A stretch of 64,000 bases of DNA from VXYL01 sp963422285 (GCA_963422285.2 OY729419.2:992001-1056000); one strand, 5' to 3'; positions 46,573 to 57,235 are shown, counted from the stretch's first letter. The notes: generated by a model from the letters alone, not told the origin. Translations and numbers: made by a program.

Positions 46573-48912
46573 ATGTCCATCACGCGGGAGAATCTGGCCG
46601 CCACGATGCCCGACCTGACATCGACGATCCGCGCACCGGGTCTGCAACAACCCGTGGAAGTGGTTCGCGACAGCTGGGGCATTCCGCATATCCGAACGGC
46701 AACGGAGCACGACGCCTTCTTCGCTCAAGGCTTCGTCACGGCTCAGGACAGGCTCTGGCACATGGACTACGACCGCCACCGGGCGCTCGGCCGCGCCTCG
46801 GAGTTGGTAGGAGAATCCAGCCTCGAAGAAGACCGGCTGATGCGCGCGTTTGGCATCGAACGCGCCGCACGGGCGGATCTTGCGGTGTCGAGCGACGCCG
46901 CCAAGGCGATGCTGGATGCCTACGCGGCCGGCGTCAACGCATTCATCGCAACTACCGACTCGCTGCCGGTCGAGTACCAGCTAGTGGCGGCGAGCCCGGA
47001 GGCCTGGGCGCCATGGCACTGCCTCGCCGTCTACAAGGTGCGCAACATGCTGATGGGAACCTTTGCGGTGAAACTGTGGCGTGCCCGGCTTGCCCTGGCG
47101 CTAGGCGGCGAGCGCGCTGCGCCCCTGTTCCGCGGCTATCCGCACGACGGCCTCGTGGCCGTGCCGCCGGGCGAGACCTACGGGGGACTGGAACCGGCCT
47201 GCCTGGATGATCTGGCGACCGCAGCGGCGGCACTCGACTGGCTCGAAGAAGCCGATGGCGGCAGCAATGCCTGGGTGGTTTCCGGAGTGCGCACGACATC
47301 CGGTCTGCCCCTGGTCGCTGGCGACTCCCATCGTCCCCTGGACACGCCCAACGTCTACTACCAGGTACACGTCAGCTGTCCCGCATTCCGCTGCAGCGGG
47401 TACGCCCTGCCAGGGGTGCCGGGGATGCCCCACTTCAGCCACACCGAGCATGTAGCCTGGGGCATGACGCACGGCTTCGGCGACTACCAGGATCTCTACA
47501 TCGAACGCTTCCGCACCCAAGGCGGTCGGCTCGAATACGCCCATCGGGATGCATGGCTGCCGGCCGAGGTGGCCGGCGAGGAACTCGCCGTGCGGGACGG
47601 CGAGACGCAAACGCTCACTGTCGTTCGCACTCGCCACGGCCCTATCATCGCCGGCGCCCCCTGCGCCGGGCACGGCATCGCCTTCAGCCATCCCGGCACC
47701 AACAGCGGCACCGCCTGGGCCAACTGCCTGTACGAACTCCTGGTTGCGAAGTGCGCGGACGAGGCGGAAGAGGCGCTGCGGGAGTGGACGGAACCCGTCA
47801 ACAACTTCGTCTATGCCGACATCCACGGCGAGTTCGGATATCGGTACCGGGGCCGAATACCGCTGCGCTCCATGGCCAACGCCTGGGTGCCGGTGCCGGG
47901 TTGGACCGGCGAGCACGAGTGGCAAGGGCAGATTCCGTTCGAGGAATTGCCGAGTGCGCGCAACCCGCAAGCCGGCTTCGTGGTGACCTGCAACAATGCG
48001 CCGACCACCGCGGACTATCCCCACTACATCAACACCTTCTTCGCCGCCGATTGGCGCGCCCGCCGGATTGCCGCACGGCTGGGCGAGATTCCCCCGGGCA
48101 CGGCGAAGCCGGAGGACATGGCGGCCATCCACGCCGATCGGGAATCGATTCCGGGGCGCATCCTCGTCGAGCGCTTGGCGACGGCGAGGTTCTCCAATCC
48201 CGACGCCCGCAAGGCCCGCGACATCCTGCTGGCGTGGGATTGCAGGATGGACCGGGCATCCGCGGGCGCGGCGATCTACGGTGTTGCGCGCAGCTATCTG
48301 TTCGTGGCGGTCGTCCAGGCGGCGCTGGGCACGATGGCGGACGAGGCGATGGGGCCAGCGGGCGGCCTCGTTCGAGGCGCCGCGACCCATGCCGGAGCGC
48401 TCTACGCAAGCGCCGTCGCAGCCATGGCGGACGATGACGATTCCTGCCTCGCGCCCGGCCAGACCTGGCCGAGACTGATCGAATCCGCGTTGACCCGGGC
48501 CGTTGCCGAAGTTCGCGTCCGATTGGGCGGAGACATGGAGAAATGGGCCTGGGGCGCGATTCACCGCGCCCGCCCCCGGCATCCGCTGTCTCGGCTGTTT
48601 CCAGAATACGCGCCGCTGCTCGACCCGCCGTCGATTGCGACCCACGGCGACGGCGACACCCCGCTGGCCGGCGCCTATTCCATGACGGAGCGATTCGCTG
48701 CAACGGTGATGTCGGTGAACCGCTATATTCACGATCCCTTCGATTGGCGCAAGTCGCGCTGGATCGTGCCGCTTGGCGCCTCGGGACATCCGGGAAGCCC
48801 CCACTACGCGGATCAGGCTGCGCTGTGGGCCGACGTCGATAGCATTCCCCAGCTTTGGGATTGGGAAGACATTCTCGAAGCTGCCGAAACGCGGCAGACG
48901 CTGACGGCCTGA
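46573..48912 (+). CDS. penicillin acylase family protein (Ntn hydrolase)
   Basis: 779 residues. The A-chain-like part begins VEVVRDSWGIPHIRTATEHD and has FFAQGFVTAQDRLWHMDYDR. The linker precedes GGSNAWVVSGVRT (Ser near residue 235), where autocatalytic cleavage would expose the nucleophilic Ser. PLVAGDSHRPLDTPNVYYQV and the catalytic Asn region (VTCNNAPTTADYPHY) follow. No signal peptide is apparent, so it may be cytoplasmic, unlike classical penicillin G acylase. Relatives include acyl-homoserine-lactone acylases; the substrate is not determined. AAAGGAG lies upstream of the ATG. Confidence 0.9.
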   Translation: MSITRENLAATMPDLTSTIRAPGLQQPVEVVRDSWGIPHIRTATEHDAFFAQGFVTAQDRLWHMDYDRHRALGRASELVGESSLEEDRLMRAFGIERAARADLAVSSDAAKAMLDAYAAGVNAFIATTDSLPVEYQLVAASPEAWAPWHCLAVYKVRNMLMGTFAVKLWRARLALALGGERAAPLFRGYPHDGLVAVPPGETYGGLEPACLDDLATAAAALDWLEEADGGSNAWVVSGVRTTSGLPLVAGDSHRPLDTPNVYYQVHVSCPAFRCSGYALPGVPGMPHFSHTEHVAWGMTHGFGDYQDLYIERFRTQGGRLEYAHRDAWLPAEVAGEELAVRDGETQTLTVVRTRHGPIIAGAPCAGHGIAFSHPGTNSGTAWANCLYELLVAKCADEAEEALREWTEPVNNFVYADIHGEFGYRYRGRIPLRSMANAWVPVPGWTGEHEWQGQIPFEELPSARNPQAGFVVTCNNAPTTADYPHYINTFFAADWRARRIAARLGEIPPGTAKPEDMAAIHADRESIPGRILVERLATARFSNPDARKARDILLAWDCRMDRASAGAAIYGVARSYLFVAVVQAALGTMADEAMGPAGGLVRGAATHAGALYASAVAAMADDDDSCLAPGQTWPRLIESALTRAVAEVRVRLGGDMEKWAWGAIHRARPRHPLSRLFPEYAPLLDPPSIATHGDGDTPLAGAYSMTERFAATVMSVNRYIHDPFDWRKSRWIVPLGASGHPGSPHYADQAALWADVDSIPQLWDWEDILEAAETRQTLTA

Positions 48913-49497
48913 AATGCGCGGGTACAGGGTCGCCGCGGCGGAATCGCTCGCGCACACCCAGCGGGCACCGTAACGATGGGGAGCTATATGCAACAGTACC
49001 CTGCTACAACTAGTAGTTGCGCCTTGAAAACCACACTATGTATCTTGTCTTGAATTCCGAAGCATATAGTTCCCCGACGATGCCTAAGCCGCCTTGCTCG
49101 CCCACCTCGGTGCGAACCCAGAGAGCTTCTTCGCGACTTGGCCCGTCAGCCAGCGACGTCCGACTCACCGCGTCTCCTCCTGCTCGCCAATGCGGCGTTC
49201 GTCCAAGAGCCTGCTCATGGCCACCACCGCCTCAGCTCGACGCGGGGAAGAGGCGAATCGGAGCAAAAAGGGCGGTTGCGCGAAGGTGTTCGGAAACGCC
49301 CTGCCGCCTGGGGAAGTCGCCGTCCGCATCGAGGCTGGCAGCATCGGAATACGCCGAATCTTCTTCGTGGCAGTGGAACGAGGCGGTCGTTGCCACTGTT
49401 CCAGGACGCCCCGGCCAGCTACTCGAAGATCAGACTATCGCCTCCCGATCTGCTGCACCCGCAGCGCAACGAGGACTCGGCACCGCGGCACGCGGCA
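48913..49497. other. degraded stretch without a recognised gene
   Basis: Contains the perfect 6-1-6 palindrome CAACTAGTAGTTG at 49007-49019. A minus-strand frame ending GELYASEFKTRYIVWFSRRNY looks like the end of an unidentified protein. Nothing else is convincing. Confidence 0.35.
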
Positions 49498-49659
49498 GTC
49501 GCGCTTCAGGATGAAGTTCGCCACGCGGCCCACTGCGTCCGAGCCGTAGCTGGCGCTGCCGCCGTCGGTCGTCGGCTCCACCCGCTCGATGGCGCTGAAC
49601 GGGATGGTGGAGATGTCCGTGAAGGTGCCGATCTCCGCAGGCGTTGTCCCTCTTCCACC
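49498..49659 (-). pseudogene. TonB-dependent receptor plug-domain fragment
   Basis: The minus strand reads GTFTDISTIPFSAIERVEPT, then TDGGSASYGSDAVGRVANFI. This matches the plug pattern D...IP..AIERVE...DG.SA.YGSDA..GV.N.I of TonB receptors. The flanks are closed in all frames, so only about 54 codons remain. Confidence 0.75.
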
Positions 49660-49786
49660 CGGCCTATTGGAATGGCCAATCAGAAAGCCGTTTGAAATCT
49701 TGCGGCTGTCGCCCGCCGGCAAGGCAATTTACGGTACTCTCGACCCCCGCCCTGGTCCGTTCCGGTCGGTCGCGCTTGGCGTCCGT

Positions 49787-51106
49787 CTATGCATCCGCCA
49801 AGGCCGAGCTGCCATTTCGACCAAGACGTCGCTGCTTGGCCGCTCTCGCCGCGTCGATTTTCTTCTTCATTTGGTAGATCGTCAGCCCTTCCTTGACATC
49901 CGAAAGCACGGGCGATTGCAGAGCGCGGATGCGTCTGTACTCGCCTTTCTCCATCGCCAGCCGCATGCCTACGGTGGTCTTGGGGCCGGAATAGGTGCCG
50001 ATCTCGAGGAGGCCGGAGGTGTAGTAGCCCATGCGCGCCAGCAGCTTCTCGGAGGCGTTCTCCAGCACTTCGGGGTCGATGGACAGCTGCCAGTTCTCCT
50101 GCTGGCGCAGCCAGGGTTTGACGTTGGAGTTGGTCATGATGTAGCGCCACTCGTCGGTGTGGTTGACGCCCGTGCCGTGCAGCAGCCGGCCATCCATCAG
50201 CATCACGGTGCCGCCTTTCGCTTCCACGTTGACCGCCGGCGGCAACGGGCCGACTTCGCCGCCGGCAGGAACCTGGGAGACCAGTCGATGGCTGGTGGGG
50301 ATCACCAGGGTGCCGCCATTGACTTCGTTCACGTCCTGCATGATGTATACCGTATTCACCAGGATGGGGGCGTGAGGCGTCTGAATCGGATGAATGGCGC
50401 CCGAGTCCTGGTGCAGGTTCTGCGGGTAGCTTCCGGGCCGTGCGATGTTGGATGCGAAGGAATAGGCGTAGTTGCCCGGGCCGAGCAGTTCGTTGTTGAG
50501 CTGCTCGATCATCGGGCCGCCCTGAACCCACTGCGGATCGAACTCGATGCACTTGGCGAAGCAGTCGCCCTTGTTCACCAGCGTCCACATGATATGGAAG
50601 TGCGGCGTCATATCGGCAAGACCGCACTCGCGCTCCGCTTGCGCCTGATTTTCCAGCCGCTCCCGCATGTAGCAACGCTGGCGGTCGCTCATGGCGTCCT
50701 CGATCAGGCAGAAGCCGTATTTCTGCAAGTCCCGCCTGGCCTTGTCGATGTCCTTGGTTTCACGGGGCAGATCGTCGAATTGTCGCCAGTAGTTGTGCTT
50801 GCGAGGGACAGTGGTGTCGTAGTAGGGCGTGCCGCCCAAGCCACCGCCTTCGGCACTGCGGCCAGCCTCGAACAGCGGACAGCGAAAGCGCTCGGCGAGC
50901 GAGCCGTCCGGTCTCGCCGGCACTCCGTTGCCGCCCGCAGGGGGTCTTAGCCACGGGTTGTTCTTGTGCATGGAACGGAATGGTTCGCCGGATCGGAACC
51001 ACTGGGCATCCTTCATCTGCGACGCTTCATCGGACAACGCCGCCACGTTCTCGGGCAGGAACTCTGGCGGCACGGCTGTGGCGGGCTGGGTTGCGAGTCC
51101 GGTCAT
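49787..51106 (-). CDS. phytanoyl-CoA dioxygenase (PhyH) family protein
   Basis: 439 residues, Fe(II)/2-oxoglutarate oxygenase fold. The facial triad is visible: His and Asp in NLHQDSGAIH and the distal His in MDGRLLHGTGVNHTDEWR; an Arg suitable for 2-oxoglutarate follows. RRDLQKYGFCLIEDAMSDRQ is the usual domain entry. The about 110 N-terminal residues are not typical of the family. The start at 51106 is the first ATG of the conserved-looking region. It is near a second, broken PhyH gene and a dead MFS transporter, suggesting a decaying catabolic locus. Confidence 0.82.
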   Translation of the reverse strand: MTGLATQPATAVPPEFLPENVAALSDEASQMKDAQWFRSGEPFRSMHKNNPWLRPPAGGNGVPARPDGSLAERFRCPLFEAGRSAEGGGLGGTPYYDTTVPRKHNYWRQFDDLPRETKDIDKARRDLQKYGFCLIEDAMSDRQRCYMRERLENQAQAERECGLADMTPHFHIMWTLVNKGDCFAKCIEFDPQWVQGGPMIEQLNNELLGPGNYAYSFASNIARPGSYPQNLHQDSGAIHPIQTPHAPILVNTVYIMQDVNEVNGGTLVIPTSHRLVSQVPAGGEVGPLPPAVNVEAKGGTVMLMDGRLLHGTGVNHTDEWRYIMTNSNVKPWLRQQENWQLSIDPEVLENASEKLLARMGYYTSGLLEIGTYSGPKTTVGMRLAMEKGEYRRIRALQSPVLSDVKEGLTIYQMKKKIDAARAAKQRRLGRNGSSALADA

Positions 51107-51279
51107 GCGGTTTCCAAGGCGCAAACAAAGGGCCAGCATACCCCATGTGCTGGCCGCCTTGCAGCCGCTCGATGCCGGACCATCGTAGTCGACCTTCCAA
51201 GCGGCCCATGGCCCCAGGAGCGGGAAGTCGTGTCCCGGCCAGGACGCTTGCGCTGTCCCCATCGCATCTCTTCAGAGCG

Positions 51280-52861
51280 GCACGAATGGCGTTCCGTACC
51301 GGCAGCGCAGCCGTTGCTTCCGCGGTGGCGAGGGGCGAGGCGTCGGCGCGGGCCGTGGGCGCGTGGAGCCCGACGCCGAGGCTAGCGCGGATGGGCGCAG
51401 CGCTGGACCTGCCCCCATCCGCGCCGCTCGATCCCGGCATGATCTCGCTGTGGCGACGCTTGTCGATACGGTAGCGCAGATAAAACAGGATCGCCGCCAG
51501 CGAGCAGATCGATGTCGCGGGGGCCATGACAAACCCTAGATTCCACGTCATCTCCGCGGAGAGTTCGCCGTGCGCCGCGTTTACCGGGAAATCGGCCGCA
51601 CTCAACAAAACGCCGCCGAAATGCCTACCGAATTCGGATGTCGCCTTCATCGAAAAGGCGCGCACCGCGTACACGACGCCTTCGCGCCCGATGCCGGTTT
51701 CGAGCTCGCGTTCGGCGATGACGTGTGCCGGCATGGAATTCGCGCTAGCCGTGCGGAGAGGGATCGCCAACGCGGCGATGATGGCGTAGGTGAGAAAAAA
51801 ACGTCAGAATCCAAGATGATTCATTATCCGGGAACCAGGATGCTTCGAGCTGTCGCAGGCAAATAGGCACGTTCATCGCAATGATCGAGACTGCAAGCGC
51901 GATCATGACCGTCAGCCGCTTGTCGAGCAGGCGCGTGGCCACGGGCGTCAAAGCACACGAAAGAGGGAACGCGAAAAGTCCGACATAGGCCAAGTAGAGC
52001 AGTTGCTCCGTTCTGAAACCCCAGAAATGGATGTCCATGAAAGGGTAGACCGCCAACTCCACGCCGGGCACCAGCGAAGCAAGCAACAAGCCGAAAAAAG
52101 CACCGCCCGAAAGGATTGGTTCTTCAGAACTTCCCAAATCTCGGCAAGCAGGGACCACAGACCCATCTTCGGACGCTCCTGCGTCTTGCGCAAACGCGGG
52201 ATTTCCTTGCGCGTACCCGCCAAGCACGCAAAAGTGGCGACCATCATGACGATCGCAAACGTTACGCTTATCGCCCGATAGCCAGCCGGATTCAGATAGC
52301 CTGGATCGTAAACGCCTTCCACCGTGGAAAGTGGCGTCCATTGACAAGCCCGGTGGCGACAGATCCCGAGATGGCGCTGAGGAAGGCGCAATGCGCGAAC
52401 AGCGTCGACCGCTGGCAGTAGTCCTTTGCCATTTCCGCGCCGAGAGACATGTGCGGGAGGTCGTAGCAGGCGTAGCTCATGCGCACCAACACGCCAAACG
52501 TCGTCAGCCAAAGGAATCCGCCAAGGCTCGATACGCCCTCGAACAAGAAAACGAAGCTGACGGCCAGCGGCAACACGGACACGAGCAGCATCGGATGGCA
52601 CCGGCCCCAGCGCGTGTTGATGCGATCCGACCAAGCGCCGATCAACGGGTCGGTCGCTGCATCCACGATCACCGAGATGGCAATCGCGAGCCCGACCAGC
52701 GCGGCTTCGACGCCGACGATCTGCTGGTAGCAGAGAAGCAGCAGCGCGCCCCATGCCATGTTCTTGAACGAGCCCGCGACTTGGCCGACGTCGAACGGGA
52801 GCATCGTGGCGACGGACAACTTCCTGGCCTCGGCCGTGAAAGGTTCGTCTCTGTGCTCCAC
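51280..52861 (-). pseudogene. MFS transporter of the sugar/cation (GPH) type, frameshifted
   Basis: Successive frames on the minus strand give one transporter. Near the start: GQVAGSFKNMAWGALLLLCY, DAATDPLIGAWSDRINTRWG (the MFS loop motif). Then in another frame: GYRAISVTFAIVMMVATFAC and RPKMGLWSLLAEIWEVLKNQ. Then: FGLLLASLVPGVELAVYPFM and LTVMIALAVSIIAMNVPI. Finally: WNLGFVMAPATSICSLAAIL with the basic tail RYRIDKRRHSEIM. At least three frameshifts (near 52.3, 52.1 and 51.8 kb) break it. It is divergent from the carboxylesterase gene. Confidence 0.8.
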
Positions 52862-53130
52862 AATGCATGTCGGCCCACATGGGTCGGTTTCTGATCCTCG
52901 CTGGATTGCTTCAGGCGCTATGGCGTTTGCTACAGGAGCAGGGAGGACTGCTGCACGCCAGTCGGAAGGCGGCGAGCGCATGGAGACGGCGGCAGCTATC
53001 TTGCGGGAGCGTTCGGGCACCGACACTGGTGGCGCTAGCGGCAGTCGGGGCGGCACGGTCGCTCTACCGTCTTGTGCTCGCTTGGGTCACTATTAGGCTC
53101 CGTGTTCACGGACGAGTGATAGGGGACGAC

Positions 53131-54681
53131 ATGGCCATCGTCGAAACGCGATACGGCAAGATAGAAGGCACGACGGGCGGCGGCGTCCATATTTTCAAGG
53201 GCATCCCGTTCGCCGCGCCTCCTGTGGGCGAACGGCGTTGGCAACCCCCCGAACCGCCGGTGCCTTGGCCGGGTGTGCGCGCCGCAACGGACTGGGGAAA
53301 GCAGGCGTGGCAGCCAGCGGTCGAAGACGCTGGCATGATGTCCTTCGTGTTCAACGCCCGCAACGCCGCCTATCGTGACGAAGACTGCCTGCAGCTAAAC
53401 GTCTGGACGCCCGGCATCGACGATGCCAAGCGCCCGGTGCTGGTGTGGATTCATGGCGGCGGCTTCTCTGGCGGTACGGGAGGTACGCCCATTTACGACG
53501 GCGCGTTGCTGGCGAGTCGCGGCGACATCGTGGTGGCAACCATCAACTATCGCCTCGGCGCACTGGGCTTTCTGCATTTGAACGAGTTGACGGGCGGGCG
53601 CATTCCCGCGTCTGGGAACGAGGGTTTGCTCGACCAGGTCCAGGCGCTCGAGTGGGTACGCGACAACATAGCGGCGTTCGGCGGAGACCCAGGCAACGTC
53701 ACCCTCTTCGGCGAGTCGGCCGGCGGCATGAGCATCGGTGCGCTACTGGCTCTCGGTCCGGCGCAAGGACTTTTCCACCGCGCCGTTCCCATGAGCGGCG
53801 CAGCGAGCACCGCGAATACCCTCGTACGCTCGGTCGAAATTGCCGAGGGTTTGCTGGGCATCCTTGGCCTGTCGGCGAAGGACGATATCGACAAGCTCAT
53901 CGCGATCGACCCGGAGGCGCTCGTAGATGCCGCCAAGAACTACAAGGCACGAGGCGGCGGCATGACTTTTCAGCCGTGTATCGACGGCACGCAGCTCCCG
54001 GAGCTGCCGCTCGATGCAATCAAGCGAGGCGCGGCAGATGGCGTTCCGGTTCTGGTCGGCACGCAGCGGGACGAGTGGCGGGGTTTCGCTAGGATGAATC
54101 CACTAACGGCGCATCTCGACGAAGACGGGTTGCTCGCCGAGATATCGAAGAACGTCGACGATGCACGGGGCGTCATCGCAGGGTACCGCCACATCCGAGG
54201 CCGTCGCGATGCCGCGACCGACCCGGTTTCGATCTTTGCCGCCATCGAGACCGACCGCAAGATGCGGCTGCCGGCAATCGACCTCGCCGAAGCCTTGGCC
54301 GCTCGTGGCGAGAGGGCATATCACTACATATTCGCTGGAGAATCGCCGTGGGACGGCGGCATGCTTGGCTCGCCGCACGCAATCATCATCGGCTTCGTGT
54401 TCGGCACCCATGCGTTCAGCGAAGCAAGCGCCGCGTTCTTTGGCCGAGGTGAAGCTGCGAATACGCTCTCAGTGCGCTTGCAGGACGCATTGTTCAGCTT
54501 TGCCGAAACCGGCGATCCACGCACCGAAGCGCTTGCCGACTGGGTCGCCTACGATGCGGAAACCCGCTCTAGCGCGATCTTCGGCGATCCGGTGGAAGTC
54601 GTGAATGCACCGTTCGACGCGGAGCGCGCCCTTTGGGTCGACAGGGAGGTGAGCCTGCCCTTTGGACCGACGAGGTGGTAA
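53131..54681 (+). CDS. type B carboxylesterase
   Basis: 516 residues. Signatures: GIPFAAPPVGERRWQPPEP, EDCLQLNVWTPG, the oxyanion hole VLVWIHGGGFSGG and the catalytic Ser in VTLFGESAGGMSIGA near residue 200. Catalytic Glu and His lie later (the family pattern is less plain; GSPHAIIIGFVFG carries the His). No signal peptide is seen from this ATG, which is preceded by aggggacgac. An open frame extends upstream to 52867 but lacks family residues. It would hydrolyse ester substrates in this catabolic region. Confidence 0.9.
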   Translation: MAIVETRYGKIEGTTGGGVHIFKGIPFAAPPVGERRWQPPEPPVPWPGVRAATDWGKQAWQPAVEDAGMMSFVFNARNAAYRDEDCLQLNVWTPGIDDAKRPVLVWIHGGGFSGGTGGTPIYDGALLASRGDIVVATINYRLGALGFLHLNELTGGRIPASGNEGLLDQVQALEWVRDNIAAFGGDPGNVTLFGESAGGMSIGALLALGPAQGLFHRAVPMSGAASTANTLVRSVEIAEGLLGILGLSAKDDIDKLIAIDPEALVDAAKNYKARGGGMTFQPCIDGTQLPELPLDAIKRGAADGVPVLVGTQRDEWRGFARMNPLTAHLDEDGLLAEISKNVDDARGVIAGYRHIRGRRDAATDPVSIFAAIETDRKMRLPAIDLAEALAARGERAYHYIFAGESPWDGGMLGSPHAIIIGFVFGTHAFSEASAAFFGRGEAANTLSVRLQDALFSFAETGDPRTEALADWVAYDAETRSSAIFGDPVEVVNAPFDAERALWVDREVSLPFGPTRW

Positions 54682-54899
54682 GCCTGGGCAGGTTCCAGAG
54701 ACGGAAGGACCGGCGGGAGCACCAGGGCAGCACCAGCAATGTCGCGCCCCGAACAACCGCATCTCGCAACCGCGCCCGGCCGCCGATGAAGCTGCGCCCC
54801 GACTCGTGCGGGACCAGCGCGAGGCTCGCTAGGCTGGCGGCCGTCCGGCGACGGGTGGCATCCCGACGAGCAGGATCGAGTCCAGGGACGGCGGCGGCC

Positions 54900-55230
54900 G
54901 CCACGGCTCTACTGGCTGGACGGCGTCCCCTTGAACGACGCGAACTTAGACTGGGAGGTGATCTTTTCTGGAGACGCTTTCGAACGGGAGGAGGCGACGC
55001 TTGTCGTGGGTCGCGGACACGCCGTGGAGCGCTGGAACGCGATGGAGCCGATGTGCGCCGGAGGGTGTGCGGGCGGCCTGCTGGCTGGCAGGATCGAAAA
55101 CGAGACCTCGACCCCCTGAAGAACCAGGGCTGCCGCTTCGAGCATGACTTCGGCTACGGCGAGACGCATTTGTCGAAGGTGTTCGCGCACCTGATGATGC
55201 TGGTTTCCCGATCGAACGGATGCAGCTGGC
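54900..55230 (+). mobile_element. insertion-sequence transposase remnant
   Basis: Near 55090 the frame reads GRIENET, then after a frameshift DPLKNQGCRFEHDFGYGETH followed by LSKVFAHLMMLV. This matches the IS-transposase C-terminal motif W.IENE...LK..GY.FEHNFGHG...LS.V...LMMLAF. Upstream LYWLDGVPLNDANLDWEV may be the preceding segment. No inverted repeats were found and most of the transposase is gone. The 55231-55536 flank holds nothing else I recognise. Confidence 0.65.
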
Positions 55231-55536
55231 CTGTCGCCGGCTGCTTCAGCCGGCGCGGAAGGCAAAGCGCCGCCGGTGTGCTGCGCCGAACGGCTGCCCG
55301 AGTTGGCGGCAGCATCTGTCGTCTCGCAACGCAACGGGTTGAACGCCATGATCGTGCCTTGGTAGCCTAGCCGTTGCGCCATCGCCATTCCGACTGCTTC
55401 GGAGAGAAGCTCGAACGATCGACGGGCATCTCCCACCAGGGCGGGCCCTTCGATCAACGGCCTCCTTGGATGCCGCTTCGGGAACATCATCGAAGGACTG
55501 CCGTGATTCCCGACCTCGGCCGCATAGGAAATCCCA

Positions 55537-56476
55537 ATGACCCGCCAACTTCCCGAAGCAACCACCGATCTCGAGCTGGCGAAACAGCACCTGAACGAAT
55601 ACGGCTATTGCCTGCTTAAAGATGCGCTGAGCCACGAGCAGGCGGACGCGTTGCGGACACGAGTACTGGAACAGCTCGAGGCGGAGATGCAACAGGGCGT
55701 CAACAATCTGTTCCCGGACAAGAAGCAGCTCGTCAAGTTCCTGATCAACAAGGGGAAAGTCTTCCGGGACATACTGTTTCATCCGGCTCTGCATGCGTTG
55801 CTCGAACATGTGCTCGGAAAGGAGTACCTGCTGTCTTCCTATCACGCTCATATAGCGCACCCGGGTAGTACGCAGGCATTCCATACCGATCAATTCTGGA
55901 TGCCGCCCCCGACCAACGAACGGAAACAGACGCTGGTGAAACCAGGCTCCGTGACCCGGGCGGGGCATCGCGGCCACCATGCGGGCGGCGAGGCTCTGAT
56001 GCATCCCAAGACGATATCGCCCGCGGTTGTCTGCAACGCCATGTGGATGCTGGACGACTACGTGGATGCTGGACGACTACACGGCCGAGAACGGCGCCAC
56101 CCTGGTAGAGCCCGGCAGCCACCTCAGCGGCAGACAGCCCGATCACGACCTGGACTCCAACGCCAACTGGGTTCCCGCTGCAGGGCCGGCAGGCACGGCG
56201 GTGATCTTCGAAGGACGCACTTGGCACTCCACCGGGGCCAATACCACCGAACGAAAACGGATTGGCCTGACGACCAACTTCTGCGCCCCTCAGTTTCGCC
56301 AGCAGGAGAACTTTCTACTAGGTACGCTGCCCAAAGTTCTGGAAACGGCCTCGCCGGAGCTGCTCGCCTTGATCGGATTCAAGACATGGCAGGGATACGG
56401 CGGATACGAGAACAGCGGGCAGTGGATCGCACGAGGCCAATACGCCCTCGGCGAGCTCGTTCCCGCAGGGCAGTGA
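55537..56476 (+). pseudogene. phytanoyl-CoA dioxygenase (PhyH) family gene, broken by a 19-bp tandem duplication
   Basis: The first about 170 codons give a PhyH domain: HLNEYGYCLLKDALSHEQAD, SYHAHIAHPGSTQAFHTDQF (HxD of the iron site). At AMWMLDD the 19-base unit gtggatgctggacgactac occurs twice (56043-56061, 56062-56080), shifting the frame. Deleting one unit restores the rest: TAENGATLVEPGSH, FEGRTWHSTGANTTERKRIG (distal His) and a normal end at 56476. As written the product is about 314 residues with an aberrant tail and no distal His. The SDR relic follows one base later. Confidence 0.85.
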
Positions 56477-56477
56477 C

Positions 56478-57235
56478 ATGAACGATCTGAATGGGAAAAT
56501 CGCCTTCGTCTCGGGTGCCAGCCGGGGCATCGGCGAAGCCAGCGCGCGCATGGGATGCCGCTGGCGCGCGAGTCGTGTTGAGCGGACGCACGGTCTCCGA
56601 CCTCGACCGCGTGGCCGCCGATCTCTCCAACGATCCGATTGTCCTGGAAGCCGACCTGTCGCCGCCAAGGGCTGGAAGGTATCTGGCCGAACGGATTCTC
56701 GCAGCAGTGGGTAGCGTCGATATCCTGGTCAACAACGCCGGGATACCGATGCGGCGCAAACCCGACGAATTGACCGAGGAGGATTTCGAGCTCGTCTTTT
56801 CCATCAACGTCCGCTCGCTGCTGATGCTCCCCTTGGGCTCGGCCCGTCCATGATCGAGCGGGGCGGCGGCTCGATCATGGACATCTCTGCCATCGCCAGT
56901 CTCCGCGGCCCCTTGGCCGAGCGGCCTATGCCGGCACCATGGGGGCCGTCGACGCCATGACCCGAGCGTTGGCCGGCGATTGGGGTCGAATGGCATTCGC
57001 GTCAATGCCATATGCCCGGGGCTTATCGCTACGGCGATCTGGGAGCCTGATCGCCGCAACATGCCCGGCTTGGTCCAACGTCTGGAAGACGGGATCGCGC
57101 TCGAACGCTGGGCTGCGGGGACGATATCGCGGACGTGGCGTTGTGTTCTTCGCGAGCGATGCTTCGCGCTACGTGACGGGCGAAGTCGTGGCCGTGGACG
57201 GCGGGTGGGCTCGGCACCGCGACGGCAGGATTGAC
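56478..57235 (+). pseudogene. short-chain dehydrogenase/reductase, multiply frameshifted
   Basis: Frames in turn give KIAFVSGASRGIGEASAR (cofactor motif), AGARVVLSGRTVSDLDRVAA, SVDILVNNAGIPMRRKPDEL, IERGGGSIMDISAIASLRG, YAGTMGAVDAMTRALAGDWG (the Tyr-containing active-site region), SNGIRVNAICPGLIATAIWE, and VTGEVVAVDGGWA. The order is that of a complete SDR, but about five or six indels separate the pieces. It directly follows the broken PhyH gene and was presumably its operon partner. Confidence 0.85.

Noticed and set aside
52867..53130. N-terminal extension of the carboxylesterase (88 codons)
   Set aside because: The extension has no family-like residues and overlaps the divergent promoter area and the start of the MFS relic; homology begins at the ATG at 53131.
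56043..56080. Programmed ribosomal frameshift in the PhyH gene
   Set aside because: There is no slippery heptamer or downstream structure; an exact 19-bp tandem duplication explains the shift completely.
26048..57235. All frameshifts as sequencing errors
   Set aside because: Not adopted as the sole explanation: more than 25 long core genes are uninterrupted, and several lesions are exact tandem duplications or a nonsense codon rather than homopolymer slips. It remains possible at individual sites, notably rlmH.
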